A stretch of DNA of 64,000 nt from Paenibacillus pabuli (GTDB lineage Bacteria > Bacillota > Bacilli > Paenibacillales > Paenibacillaceae). The stretch spans positions 1,302,001 to 1,366,000 of the forward strand of contig NZ_JBDOIO010000004.1 in assembly GCF_039831995.1 (NCBI RefSeq). Reading direction: 5' to 3'. The notes below the pieces were generated by a model. It saw nothing but the letters and a program-made list of their open reading frames with translations, was not told the origin of the DNA and searched no databases. Position numbers and translations under genes: made by a program. Positions 37,369 through 45,982 of the stretch are shown here, piece by piece (position 1 is the stretch's first letter; each line of letters starts with the position of its first letter).

Positions 37369-37845
37369 ATGTACTCAGGTAGACAAGACGATACTTTATA
37401 CATCATGACCTACACCTTAAACAGCGGTATCAAGGGTACGGTTCCACTGTCTAATAAGCAGATTGTTGAGTGGCTGGATTGCTACAGAAATGAGAAGCGC
37501 TTCGTGACCGAGATTGGGAAAGAGTTCTTTGGATTGAATGCAGCCCTCGTGGCAGATTTCAAAGTTCAAAATCATTTATCCGATTATCAACAGACCATAA
37601 TGCCCACACAACAGCAGGATAATCTGGAACGCTTGTCCAGTGCATATAAATCAACCGAGCTATTGATGAAAATTGATTGCAAGTGCGGTACGGCATATGT
37701 AACGGAGTCTCCATATAAGCGGACCAAATGGTATTGTACGAAGTGTAAAGAGATTGTATTTCTGGATGCCAAAAAAGGAATGGTAGAAACGTCCCGCGGC
37801 GACGCTTACTACATGACCAACAAATATTTTGTTTCCCGTGACTAG
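37369..37845 (+). CDS. Zinc-ribbon protein of unknown function
   Basis: 158 residues. The N-terminal half has no recognisable motif; the C-terminal half has CKCGTAYV and WYCTKCKEIVFLD, giving four cysteines in a ribbon-like arrangement. ATG behind GAAGGAGG. Function is unknown; both neighbours in this stretch are also short and uncharacterised. Confidence 0.7.
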   Translation: MYSGRQDDTLYIMTYTLNSGIKGTVPLSNKQIVEWLDCYRNEKRFVTEIGKEFFGLNAALVADFKVQNHLSDYQQTIMPTQQQDNLERLSSAYKSTELLMKIDCKCGTAYVTESPYKRTKWYCTKCKEIVFLDAKKGMVETSRGDAYYMTNKYFVSRD

Positions 37846-37864
37846 TGGGGAGGCTACGAATTAG

Positions 37865-37892
37865 AGCATCGCTGAGAAGCGGTGCTTTTTTG
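37865..37892 (+). terminator. Terminator after the zinc-ribbon gene
   Basis: GCATCGCT/AGCGGTGC stem with a GAGA loop and T6. Confidence 0.8.
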
Positions 37893-37934
37893 TAATAAAA
37901 TTGTACCAAGCCGTGCAAATCGAAGTTGTTACGC

Positions 37935-37961
37935 AAAAAAGCCCTTCAGGGCTTTTTAAGA
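37935..37961. terminator. Bidirectional terminator
   Basis: AAAAGCCC-TTCA-GGGCTTTT with flanking A and T runs; serves the minus-strand thymidine kinase. Confidence 0.8.
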
Positions 37962-38024
37962 ATAGGCAGGTCTGGCTCAGAGTTCTGCTTCGAAGGACCT
38001 GCCAAATGTATAATAAGTGCTGAA

Positions 38025-38618
38025 CTAGCATTCTACTTTGTGAGGAGGAATGAAACAGCAGCGGCAGCGTGGTTCATAGGCTTCTGAATCGCCAATCATG
38101 ACAACCGGGCCCAGGGTAACGGGTTCTCCATTTACAATACGTTGAGTGAAGGCCGCATCAGGGCTTCCGCAAACCGCACAGAATGCGGAGAGTTTCTCAA
38201 TGTCATCTGCCATAGCGAGTAGACCGCCGATATATCCGAATTCCTTGCCTCGGTAGTCCATATTTAGACCATCCACAATCACGTGTTTACCGCAATAGGC
38301 AAGCTCGGAGGCCAGATCCATAATGGCACTGCTGAAAAATTGAACTTCATCAAAGGCAACCACATCAGCATCTTTGGTTTGAGTAAGAATCATGTCCACG
38401 GATTCCGGAGTCAACTGCCGGGGAATGGAATGGGCAGGAAGACGATAGCCGATTCGGCTGACAATCTCGTCCTGGGCAAACCGATCATCTTCGGCTGGTT
38501 TGTAAGCAACGACCTTTTTACGGCCAAATTGAATCAATTTCTGACAACGGCGAATGAGCTCACCGGATTTTTCACTGAACATGGGTCCAGTAATTACAGT
38601 AATACGTCCTGTTTGCAC
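38025..38618 (-). CDS. tdk: Thymidine kinase, type II, with altered P-loop
   Basis: 197 residues. It phosphorylates thymidine with ATP for salvage. The Walker A region reads GPMFSEKSGELIRR, where the family has GPMFSGKSEELIRR, so the conserved Gly before Lys is Glu (codon 38571-38573). The DEVQFF catalytic segment, the QRIV substrate lasso and the zinc cysteines (CAVC and a C-terminal CRCC) are present. The start is GTG after GAGAGGAG. It is divergent from a small coiled-coil gene. Confidence 0.92.
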   Translation of the reverse strand: MQTGRITVITGPMFSEKSGELIRRCQKLIQFGRKKVVAYKPAEDDRFAQDEIVSRIGYRLPAHSIPRQLTPESVDMILTQTKDADVVAFDEVQFFSSAIMDLASELAYCGKHVIVDGLNMDYRGKEFGYIGGLLAMADDIEKLSAFCAVCGSPDAAFTQRIVNGEPVTLGPVVMIGDSEAYEPRCRCCFIPPHKVEC

Positions 38619-38795
38619 GGTGCTGCTACTCCTCTCACATACGGATTCAACAAAAAAAGCGACCATTACAGAGTACCACAAAATCTCCGGTCAGAGCTAG
38701 AACTAATCCAAGCTGCTTTGTGTTACTATATGGATTATTACACTGTTGGTAACGGCAGTTGTGAAGCTGTAGTATTTGAAAAGAGGTGTTTACAA

Positions 38796-39008
38796 GTGAA
38801 TGAAGCGATAAATGAATTGCAGCAGCGATATGAGCGTTTAAAGGAACAAGCAGTTCTTGATGAAGGCGTTGAGGCTCTGATTGCCGATCTGTTTGCTGAA
38901 GTAGAGCGGCTGCAGACCAGCAATCTAACCCTGCGCAGAACCATTCTGAAATCTTCTTCCAAAGAGTCCCGTATGTCAACGAAGCTGAGGGACGCATTAT
39001 ACGAATAA
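38796..39008 (+). CDS. Small coiled-coil protein, unknown
   Basis: 70 residues, almost entirely helical and charged (AINELQQRYERLKEQAV, then DLFAEVERLQTSNLTLRRTI). The start is GTG, 7 nt after AAAGAGGTG; the longer open frame upstream overlaps tdk on the other strand and is not credible. A CCCGGAG/CTCCGGG hairpin directly after the stop is shared with the convergent channel gene. Function is unknown. Confidence 0.6.
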   Translation: MNEAINELQQRYERLKEQAVLDEGVEALIADLFAEVERLQTSNLTLRRTILKSSSKESRMSTKLRDALYE

Positions 39009-39016
39009 CCCGGAGA

Positions 39017-39364
39017 TTACTCCGGGTTCTCTTCTGTCTGCATTTTGCGGGGAAATAGAATACCTGCTGTAATTCTGGCAATCATGGCAAAGGTAAGACC
39101 AATGCCAGCATACATGTAGATCACGGTAAATGCTTTGCTGAATCCGGTGGTAGGCACAAAATCAGGATGACCCACTGTGGTCAGGGTTACCGCACAGAAG
39201 TAGAGCGCATCGATCCAGTGAAGGCCTTCAACTCGGGTATAGAACAGTGTTCCTGAGAGAAGCGTGGCCATGGTTAAGGTGAAGAGCGCGAGAAACTTGG
39301 GGTCCTTGAACGCGTGGAAAATGCCCTTGAGCAATCTTTGAAGCGTCATGAGAAACGATACCAT
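39017..39364 (-). CDS. Two-transmembrane ion channel family protein with variant filter
   Basis: 115 residues. Two membrane helices (about 25-44 and 78-102) flank a pore loop reading YFCAVTLTTVGHPDFVPTT. The potassium filter in this position is TVGYGD; here it is TVGHPD. There is no cytosolic RCK domain. It probably forms a tetrameric cation pore, but selectivity cannot be assumed. ATG start. The gene is convergent with the coiled-coil gene. Confidence 0.8.
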   Translation of the reverse strand: MVSFLMTLQRLLKGIFHAFKDPKFLALFTLTMATLLSGTLFYTRVEGLHWIDALYFCAVTLTTVGHPDFVPTTGFSKAFTVIYMYAGIGLTFAMIARITAGILFPRKMQTEENPE

Positions 39365-39525
39365 GTTAAATCATCCTGTCTTTTTTTGATGTCAATGTTT
39401 CGTATGATTTCTTCGAGTCACGTTCCGAATGATGCAGAGATATCCATGGGAATGTGAATAAATAAGCATTATACCTGATCCTGCTTGAATGATAAAGCTA
39501 GGCGGAACAGCAAAAAAGCCCGGAC

Positions 39526-39843
39526 TCATGAAGGCTTGCCGGGTGTCTCTGCCTGTTCGGTTATGTTTTTGGAACGGAAACGGGGACCCACATAATTGCG
39601 TTTCCGGTCACGGAATAAAATCCAGCCTCCCAGAAAGCTCATGCCTGCAGCAAACAGGAGAAGCCCGCCTCCAAAGGAAAGCCACTGAAAACCTGGTGAG
39701 ATCTGATCATTCCCGTGCTCAGCGTAGTATAGGAAAAGGGCGTCTTTCATCATCAAAAAGCCTTTCATGGCCATCAGTCCGGGAATAACCAGTACCAAAA
39801 TCGCCAAAAACCGTGCAAAGACCAGTCTAGTATTCATCACCAT
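39526..39843 (-). CDS. yqzF: DUF2627 membrane protein YqzF
   Basis: 105 residues with two hydrophobic segments (about 8-28 and 50-75) and a basic tail, matching DUF2627. In B. subtilis yqzF lies beside the bkd cluster, as here. ATG at 39843 is 4 nt after AAGGGG and another ATG at 39837 is 10 nt after it; either may be used. Function is unknown. Confidence 0.75.
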   Translation of the reverse strand: MVMNTRLVFARFLAILVLVIPGLMAMKGFLMMKDALFLYYAEHGNDQISPGFQWLSFGGGLLLFAAGMSFLGGWILFRDRKRNYVGPRFRSKNITEQAETPGKPS

Positions 39844-39954
39844 TTAACCCCTTCTGCCAAATGTCGACGTAAAATAAAGGTTGCGCTTACAGGTCATGCC
39901 TGATTCCATCATAGCTTGGTTTCTGCGCGCTGTCCATGTGTCATGGGACAAACT

Positions 39955-39983
39955 TTGAGTTGACTGCCCAAGGGGAGTACAAT
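39955..39983 (+). promoter_or_regulatory. Sigma-A promoter of lpd
   Basis: TTGAGT (39955-39960), a 17-nt spacer and TACAAT (39978-39983), 93 nt before lpd. Confidence 0.6.
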
Positions 39984-40075
39984 GGAATATAGAAATGTTA
40001 TGCAATAGAGATATCATCCTAGTCATCATCGTTTCATTCATAACGAAATCATATCGATAGAGGAGAACATAAAAG

Positions 40076-41500
40076 ATGCCAATTACATGTGATGTTGCCA
40101 TTCTCGGAGGAGGGACCGGAGGTTACGTTGCCGCGATTCGTGCTGCCCAGCTGGGTAAACAGGTTGTCATTATCGAGAAGGACAAGCTTGGAGGTACCTG
40201 TTTGCATCGCGGATGTATTCCTAGCAAGGCGCTGCTGAGAAGCGCCGAAGTGTATGCAGAGATTCAGGAGAGCGAATCATACGGAATCGAAACAGCTGGA
40301 GCAACGCTTGTATTTCCCAAGGTACAGGCACGCAAGGATGCCATTGTGGAGCAGCTGCATCAAGGTGTTCAATATCTGATGAAAAAAAATAAGATTCAGG
40401 TCGTATACGCCAAAGGTCGTGTAATCGGACCATCCATTTTCTCACCTCAAAGCGGAGCGGTAGCTGTGGAGTTCGAAGATGGAGAGATGGACACGGTTGT
40501 GCCAACCAATCTCATCATTGCTACCGGGTCACGGCCGCGTGTACTTCCGGGGCTGGAGCCGGATGGCCGATACATCATGAGCAGCGACGAAGCTCTGAGG
40601 ATGGATGAATTGCCAACATCGCTCATCATCGTGGGTGGTGGCGTCATTGGGTTGGAATGGGCATCCATGCTGAATGACTTCGGCGTTGACATAACGGTTG
40701 TCGAGGCTGCCGATCATGTATTACCCGCGGAAGACGAAGACGTGGCAAGGGAGATGCAGCGGTTGCTTGGCAAGCGTGGAGTACGCTTCCTGACGAAGGC
40801 TAAAATCATGCCAGAGACATATGAAGCTAGTCAAGAAGGCGTTCGAATTGATGTTCAGATCAGTAACGATGAGCAGGAGACGCTCAGCGCGGACAAAATG
40901 TTGATATCGGTCGGCCGTCAGGCTAATGTCGAAAATATTGGACTCGAAAACACGGATATCAAGCTGGACCGTGGATTCATCGCGGTAAACCAACATCTGC
41001 AGACCGGTGAAGGACATATTTATGCGATTGGGGATTGTATTGGGGGATTACAGCTTGCACACGCTGCGAGTCATGAAGGTATTCTGGCCGTGAATCACCT
41101 GGCAGGCGAAACCGTTCATGCGATCGAATCCCATCGCATTCCGCGGTGTGTATACACTCGTCCTGAAGCAGCAAGCATAGGTTTCACGGAGCGTGAAGCG
41201 AAAGAGCAAGGCTTCGATGTCAAGACCGGCAAGTTTCCGTTTCAGGCGATTGGCAAATCGTTGGTTCATGGAAACCGGGACGGTTTTGTGAAGGTAATCG
41301 CCGATGCCAAGACGAATGATATATTGGGTGTACATATGATTGGTACCCATGTGACGGAACTGATTGCAGAGGCTTCGCTGGCACAAATGCTGGACGCGAC
41401 CCCATGGGAAGTGGGCCAGACGATCCATCCACATCCTTCATTGTCCGAAATTATGGGTGAAGCCATGCTGGCCGTAGACGGAATGGCGATTGGAATGTAA
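40076..41500 (+). CDS. lpdV: Dihydrolipoyl dehydrogenase (E3)
   Basis: 474 residues. It reoxidises the dihydrolipoyl group of E2 with NAD via FAD. FAD motif ILGGGTGGYVAAIRAAQLG, redox cysteines in GGTCLHRGCIPSKALL, NAD motif IVGGGVIGLEWASML, and the C-terminal HPHPSLSE motif with the catalytic histidine are all present. The position ahead of E1 and E2 genes indicates the branched-chain 2-oxoacid dehydrogenase complex. It has its own promoter. Confidence 0.96.
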   Translation: MPITCDVAILGGGTGGYVAAIRAAQLGKQVVIIEKDKLGGTCLHRGCIPSKALLRSAEVYAEIQESESYGIETAGATLVFPKVQARKDAIVEQLHQGVQYLMKKNKIQVVYAKGRVIGPSIFSPQSGAVAVEFEDGEMDTVVPTNLIIATGSRPRVLPGLEPDGRYIMSSDEALRMDELPTSLIIVGGGVIGLEWASMLNDFGVDITVVEAADHVLPAEDEDVAREMQRLLGKRGVRFLTKAKIMPETYEASQEGVRIDVQISNDEQETLSADKMLISVGRQANVENIGLENTDIKLDRGFIAVNQHLQTGEGHIYAIGDCIGGLQLAHAASHEGILAVNHLAGETVHAIESHRIPRCVYTRPEAASIGFTEREAKEQGFDVKTGKFPFQAIGKSLVHGNRDGFVKVIADAKTNDILGVHMIGTHVTELIAEASLAQMLDATPWEVGQTIHPHPSLSEIMGEAMLAVDGMAIGM

Positions 41501-41573
41501 GTCTGGACAGACTTATGAGAAAGGTCCTTTCCTTTTTTGGGCAAAAGGGATTATAATAAGGTTAAGCCAAGTC

Positions 41574-41590
41574 TTAGTACCAGGTTATAA
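41574..41590. promoter_or_regulatory. FapR-like operator in front of the bkd E1-E2 genes
   Basis: TTAGTACCAGGTTATAA is an imperfect inverted repeat built on the TTAGTACC half-site used by FapR, the malonyl-CoA-responsive repressor of lipid genes. It lies 17 nt after a TATAAT (41552-41557) and 50 nt before the E1 alpha start, at or just past the expected transcription start. Assignment is from memory of the consensus. Confidence 0.5.
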
Positions 41591-41640
41591 GATCGGGTTG
41601 TAAGACGGGCAAAGGCTCTGATTAAAAGGAGGTACCTCAT

Positions 41641-42669
41641 ATGAGTTCAAAAGGTACTGCAGATGCGGTCCACCGGCATGAACAGCTGGGACTTAGCGAT
41701 GGAGAAGTATTGGACATGTACAAATACATGCTGCTTGCACGCAAGTTCGATGAACGTTGCTTGCTCTTGCAGCGGGCCGGCAAAATTAACTTCCACGTAT
41801 CCGGTGTAGGTCAGGAAGCTGCGCAAGTTGGCGCTGCTTTTGGACTGGACCGGGATCACGATTATTACTTACCTTATTACCGCGATTACGGCTTCGTATT
41901 GGCCGTAGGCATGACGCCTCGCGAGCTAATGCTCTCTGCGTTCGCCAAAGCGGAAGATCCGAATAGCGGCGGCCGTCAGATGCCGGGGCATTTTGGTCAT
42001 AAAAAGCTGCGAATTGTTACGGGCTCAAGCCCGGTTACTACGCAAGTACCGCATGCCGTAGGTTTTGCACTGGCAGCAAAAATGCAGAAAAAAGAATTTG
42101 TTTCTTTTGTTACGTTTGGTGAAGGCTCAAGCAACCAGGGAGACTTCCACGAAGGAGCTAACTTCGCTGGAGTTCACAAGCTGCCTGTTATTATTATGTG
42201 TGAGAATAACCAGTACGCCATCTCGGTTCCGGTCCATAAGCAGCTTAGCGGCAAGATATCGGATCGCGCACTGGGGTACGGCTTCCCTGGACTACGGGTT
42301 GACGGCAATGATGCGCTGGAAGTATATGCTGCTGTCAAAGAAGCGCGCCGCCGTGCAATCGCCGGTGAAGGCCCTACCCTGATTGAAGCCATGATGTACC
42401 GTTTGTCTCCTCACTCCACTTCCGACAATGATCTGGCTTACCGGACCAAGGAAGAGGTTGACGAGAACTGGAAGAAGGACGGCGTCCTTCGGATGAAAAA
42501 CTATTTGATCGATTGCGGCATCTGGGACGAAGCCCGGGATGCGGATCTGGCTTCCCAGCTCGCGCTGGAAATGAAAGAAGCGACTGAATATGCAGACAAC
42601 GCGCCATATCCAAAACCTGAGGACACTCTGACGCACGTTTATGCGGACAGCGAAGAAGGGGGACGGTAA
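41641..42669 (+). CDS. bkdAA: Branched-chain 2-oxoacid dehydrogenase E1 alpha
   Basis: 342 residues. Thiamin-diphosphate enzyme that decarboxylates 2-oxo acids from Val, Leu and Ile. The ThDP motif GEGSSNQGDFHEGANFA, the RDYGF segment, and the phosphorylation-loop-like YRLSPHSTSDND are typical. ATG behind AAAAGGAGG. It overlaps nothing but runs directly into E1 beta (2 bp apart). The products prime branched-chain fatty acids, the main lipids of Paenibacillus. Confidence 0.96.
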   Translation: MSSKGTADAVHRHEQLGLSDGEVLDMYKYMLLARKFDERCLLLQRAGKINFHVSGVGQEAAQVGAAFGLDRDHDYYLPYYRDYGFVLAVGMTPRELMLSAFAKAEDPNSGGRQMPGHFGHKKLRIVTGSSPVTTQVPHAVGFALAAKMQKKEFVSFVTFGEGSSNQGDFHEGANFAGVHKLPVIIMCENNQYAISVPVHKQLSGKISDRALGYGFPGLRVDGNDALEVYAAVKEARRRAIAGEGPTLIEAMMYRLSPHSTSDNDLAYRTKEEVDENWKKDGVLRMKNYLIDCGIWDEARDADLASQLALEMKEATEYADNAPYPKPEDTLTHVYADSEEGGR

Positions 42670-42671
42670 TC

Positions 42672-43658
42672 ATGGCGGTTATGGAATATATTGATGCGAT
42701 CCGTCTTGCGATGAAAGAAGAGATGGAGCGAGACGAGAATGTCTTTGTACTGGGTGAAGACGTCGGTGTGAAAGGCGGCGTGTTTACCACAACCAAAGGT
42801 TTGCAAGAGCAGTTCGGCGAGATGCGTGTGATGGATACGCCTTTGTCCGAATCGGCCATTGCAGGGGTAGCCATTGGGGCGGCCATGTACGGTATGAAGC
42901 CGATTGCCGAGATGCAATATTCAGACTTCATGCTGCCGGCAACCAACCAGATCATCAGTGAAGCGGCCAAAATCCGCTATCGCTCCAACAATGACTGGAG
43001 CTGTCCGATTGTCATCCGTGCGCCAATTGGCGGAGGGATTTTCGGAGGATTGTATCATTCGCAATGTCCGGAATCGATTTTCTTCGGGACGCCTGGTTTG
43101 AAAATCATTGCTCCCTACTCGGCATACGATGCCAAGGGTTTGCTGAAAGCTGCCGTTCGTGATCCGGATCCGGTACTGTTCTTCGAAAATAAGAAGTGTT
43201 ACAAGCTGATTAAAGAAGACGTACCGGAGGATGATTACATTGTCCCGATCGGCAAAGCTAACGTGCTTCGTGAAGGTGCGGATATTACGGTTATCGGGTA
43301 CAGTCAGCCACTGCATTTTGTAATGCAGGCTGCGGAAGAGCTGGAGCGAGAAGAAGGCATTACTTCCCACGTTTTGGATCTGCGTACGCTGCAGCCACTG
43401 GACCGTGAAGCGATTATTGCTTCCGCTCGTCAGACAGGCAAGGTGCTCATTGTTCACGAGGACAACAAAACAGGTGGTGTTGGTGCCGAAGTTGCGGCTA
43501 TTATCAGCGAGGAGTGCCTGTTCGATCTGGATGCTCCCATTCAGCGCCTATGTGGACCGGACGTGCCTGCAATGCCGATCAGTCCAACACTGGAGAAATT
43601 CTACATGCTCAGCAAGGATAAAGCGAAGGAAGCCATGCGCACACTTGCGGAGTATTAA
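42672..43658 (+). CDS. bkdAB: Branched-chain 2-oxoacid dehydrogenase E1 beta
   Basis: 328 residues. N-terminal transketolase pyrimidine-binding domain with FVLGEDVGVKGGVFTTTKGL and DTPLSESAIAGVAIGAA, and a C-terminal domain beginning ADITVIGYSQPLHF. It pairs with the alpha subunit in an alpha2-beta2 E1. ATG after GGGGGACGG, coupled to the alpha gene. Confidence 0.96.
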   Translation: MAVMEYIDAIRLAMKEEMERDENVFVLGEDVGVKGGVFTTTKGLQEQFGEMRVMDTPLSESAIAGVAIGAAMYGMKPIAEMQYSDFMLPATNQIISEAAKIRYRSNNDWSCPIVIRAPIGGGIFGGLYHSQCPESIFFGTPGLKIIAPYSAYDAKGLLKAAVRDPDPVLFFENKKCYKLIKEDVPEDDYIVPIGKANVLREGADITVIGYSQPLHFVMQAAEELEREEGITSHVLDLRTLQPLDREAIIASARQTGKVLIVHEDNKTGGVGAEVAAIISEECLFDLDAPIQRLCGPDVPAMPISPTLEKFYMLSKDKAKEAMRTLAEY

Positions 43659-43728
43659 TCGGTTGATCATAAGTTTCGACAATCTATTCAAAAAAAGGTT
43701 AAAAGCAAAGTTTGGAGTGATATAACAA

Positions 43729-45132
43729 ATGGCTGAACGTATGAAATGGATCGAGGTCATTATGCCGCAGCTGGCAGAATCGCTGGTCTCGGCTACCATT
43801 GGAAAATGGTTAAAAAAACCGGGCGACCGGGTTGAACAATACGAGCCAATCTGTGAAGTAATCACCGATAAAGTCAATGCAGAGATTCCGTCGACGGTTG
43901 ATGGAATCATGGGTGACCTTTTGGTCGAAGAAGGTACCACGATTGCTGTTGGCGAAGCCATCTGCCGTATGCAGGTAGCAGCTGCGGATGATGAGCAAGT
44001 GGCAGAGCAAGCGGCACAAGTATCCCACCAGAACAGTGTACAGCAAGGAGCAGTGACTCCAGCAGGTCATGATGCCAATCAGCCTATGCGTAATCGGTAC
44101 TCTCCTGCGGTACAGTCACTTGCAGCAGAGCATGGTCTCAACTTGCAGGGCATTCAAGGCACAGGAGCAGGCGGACGCATCACACGCAAGGACGTACTTG
44201 CTGTTATTGCTCAAGGAGGCCAAACAGGAATACCGTCCACACAAACTTTCTCTGAGGCTAGTCCATCTGCTTCACCGTTTAGCGGTTTGAACAAAAGCGG
44301 TGGAGAAACGGGAATTTCCGCAAGAGAAGCAGTTTCTGCGGCGGATGCAGGCGTTCCAGTGAGACATTCAGGCATTCATTTGACGGAATCACCGAAAATC
44401 CCGCAGATTGAAGTGGAAGGTGGCGGCCAGGGAAGATCGGAATATTTTATCGATGTTACCCCTGTACGTAATGCGATTGCCCGGAATATGCGTCAAAGCG
44501 TATCGGAGATTCCTCACGCATGGACCATGATTGAAGTGGATGTCACCAACCTGGTCATGCTGCGCAATAAGCTCAAGGATGAGTTCAAGCGTAAGGAAGG
44601 CATTAATCTGACGTACCTCTCCTTCATGATGAAGGGTGTTGTCAATGCGATTAAGGATTATCCGATCATGAACTCGGTTTGGGCTGTCGACAAAATTATC
44701 GTTAAACGTGATATTAACTTGTCTATGGCAGTAGGTACGGAGGACTCTGTACTGACACCTGTGATCAAGCATGCCGATCAGCGTAATATCGCGGGTCTGG
44801 CCCGTGAAATCGAAGATTTGGCCCGCAAAACCCGTGAAGGCACCCTGAAGCTGGATCATATGCAAGGCGGTACGTTTACGGTCAACAATACCGGATCCTT
44901 TGGTTCCATCCTTTCGCAACCGATTATTAACTATCCACAAGCTGCAATCCTCACGTTTGAGTCTATCGTGAAAAAGCCTGTAGTCATTAACGACATGATT
45001 GCGGTTCGTTCGATGGCTAACCTGTGTCTGTCTCTGGATCATCGTATTCTGGATGGGGTCATCTGCGGCCGGTTCTTGCAGCGGGTCAAAGAAAATCTTG
45101 AAGGTTATAATATGGAAACAAAGGTGTATTAA
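43729..45132 (+). CDS. bkdB: Branched-chain 2-oxoacid dehydrogenase E2 (dihydrolipoyl acyltransferase)
   Basis: 467 residues. One lipoyl domain (about 6-80, lipoylated lysine in EVITDKVNAEIPS), a peripheral subunit-binding domain (about 120-160), a long Ser/Gly/Pro linker, then the catalytic domain with the LDHRILDGVICGRFL active-site histidine/aspartate motif. It forms the complex core and transfers the acyl group to CoA. A GGGAAAGTG/CACTTTTCCC hairpin without a T-run lies between it and lipB. Confidence 0.96.
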   Translation: MAERMKWIEVIMPQLAESLVSATIGKWLKKPGDRVEQYEPICEVITDKVNAEIPSTVDGIMGDLLVEEGTTIAVGEAICRMQVAAADDEQVAEQAAQVSHQNSVQQGAVTPAGHDANQPMRNRYSPAVQSLAAEHGLNLQGIQGTGAGGRITRKDVLAVIAQGGQTGIPSTQTFSEASPSASPFSGLNKSGGETGISAREAVSAADAGVPVRHSGIHLTESPKIPQIEVEGGGQGRSEYFIDVTPVRNAIARNMRQSVSEIPHAWTMIEVDVTNLVMLRNKLKDEFKRKEGINLTYLSFMMKGVVNAIKDYPIMNSVWAVDKIIVKRDINLSMAVGTEDSVLTPVIKHADQRNIAGLAREIEDLARKTREGTLKLDHMQGGTFTVNNTGSFGSILSQPIINYPQAAILTFESIVKKPVVINDMIAVRSMANLCLSLDHRILDGVICGRFLQRVKENLEGYNMETKVY

Positions 45133-45249
45133 TGAAATAGGATCTCAAGGGAAAGTGTATGTGCCGGAGGCCGTGCACTTTTCCCGCTGTCTGCGGTTAA
45201 ACGCTCAGATATGATTATGGACAATGAAGCAGAAGGGTGTGGGGGAATC

Positions 45250-45957
45250 ATGAACAAGCCGCTGGATGTTACATACATACCGATGCTTGATTATGAACAG
45301 GCTTGGAACCGCCAAAAAGCAATTGTACAGCAGCTGGACGAAGGTGAGGGAGTTGAGCAGATGCTTCTGCTGCAGCATCCTCCCACCTATACAATCGGAT
45401 CTCAGAATCATCCGGAGCATCTGCTTCTCAGCAAGGACGAGCTGGAGGCAAAGGGAATTACCTTGTTTCAAATTGATCGTGGCGGTGATATTACTTATCA
45501 TGGTCCAGGCCAGCTTGTTGGTTATCCACTTTTGGTACTGGGCCGTGATGAAGCTCTCGATTTACATGGGTATTTGCGCAGTCTGGAACAGGTCATCATT
45601 GATTATCTGGCGGATGAGGGGATTGAGGCGGGCCGGAAAGAGGCATACACCGGTGTGTGGATCGGAGATATGAAAATCGCTGCCATCGGGGTGAAATTCA
45701 ACCGCTGTAAACACCGGCGCGGATTCGTGACGAGTCATGGCTTTGCGTTTAACATTACTTCAGGCATTCAGCATGAAGGGTTTCAGGGAATTATCCCTTG
45801 CGGCATAGAGCAGTACGGCGTAACCTCTCTGGAGGACATCACCGACAGAAACTACACCGTAGAGCAAGTTGCCCAGCAGATTGTCCCATACTTCGGACGC
45901 ATTTTTCCATATGAGATGACCTGGACAACCGAAAAAGAAGCCATTGTCCGTCCCTAG
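45250..45957 (+). CDS. lipB: Octanoyltransferase LipB
   Basis: 235 residues. It transfers octanoyl from acyl carrier protein to lipoyl domains, the first step of lipoate assembly. The RGGDITYHGPGQLVGYPLL motif, the lysine in KIAAIGVKF and the acyl-thioester cysteine in GIIPCGI are present. Placement after E2 suggests it serves this complex. B. subtilis instead uses the LipM/LipL relay. The ATG at 45250 follows TGGGGGAA; an upstream ATG lacks a site. Confidence 0.93.
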   Translation: MNKPLDVTYIPMLDYEQAWNRQKAIVQQLDEGEGVEQMLLLQHPPTYTIGSQNHPEHLLLSKDELEAKGITLFQIDRGGDITYHGPGQLVGYPLLVLGRDEALDLHGYLRSLEQVIIDYLADEGIEAGRKEAYTGVWIGDMKIAAIGVKFNRCKHRRGFVTSHGFAFNITSGIQHEGFQGIIPCGIEQYGVTSLEDITDRNYTVEQVAQQIVPYFGRIFPYEMTWTTEKEAIVRP

Positions 45958-45982
45958 TTCAGACAGTCAAAGGCTTCAGATT

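Noticed and set aside
41501..41640. Sigma-54 promoter for the bkd genes
   Set aside because: No TGGCAC-N5-TTGC pattern is present, unlike B. subtilis bkd.
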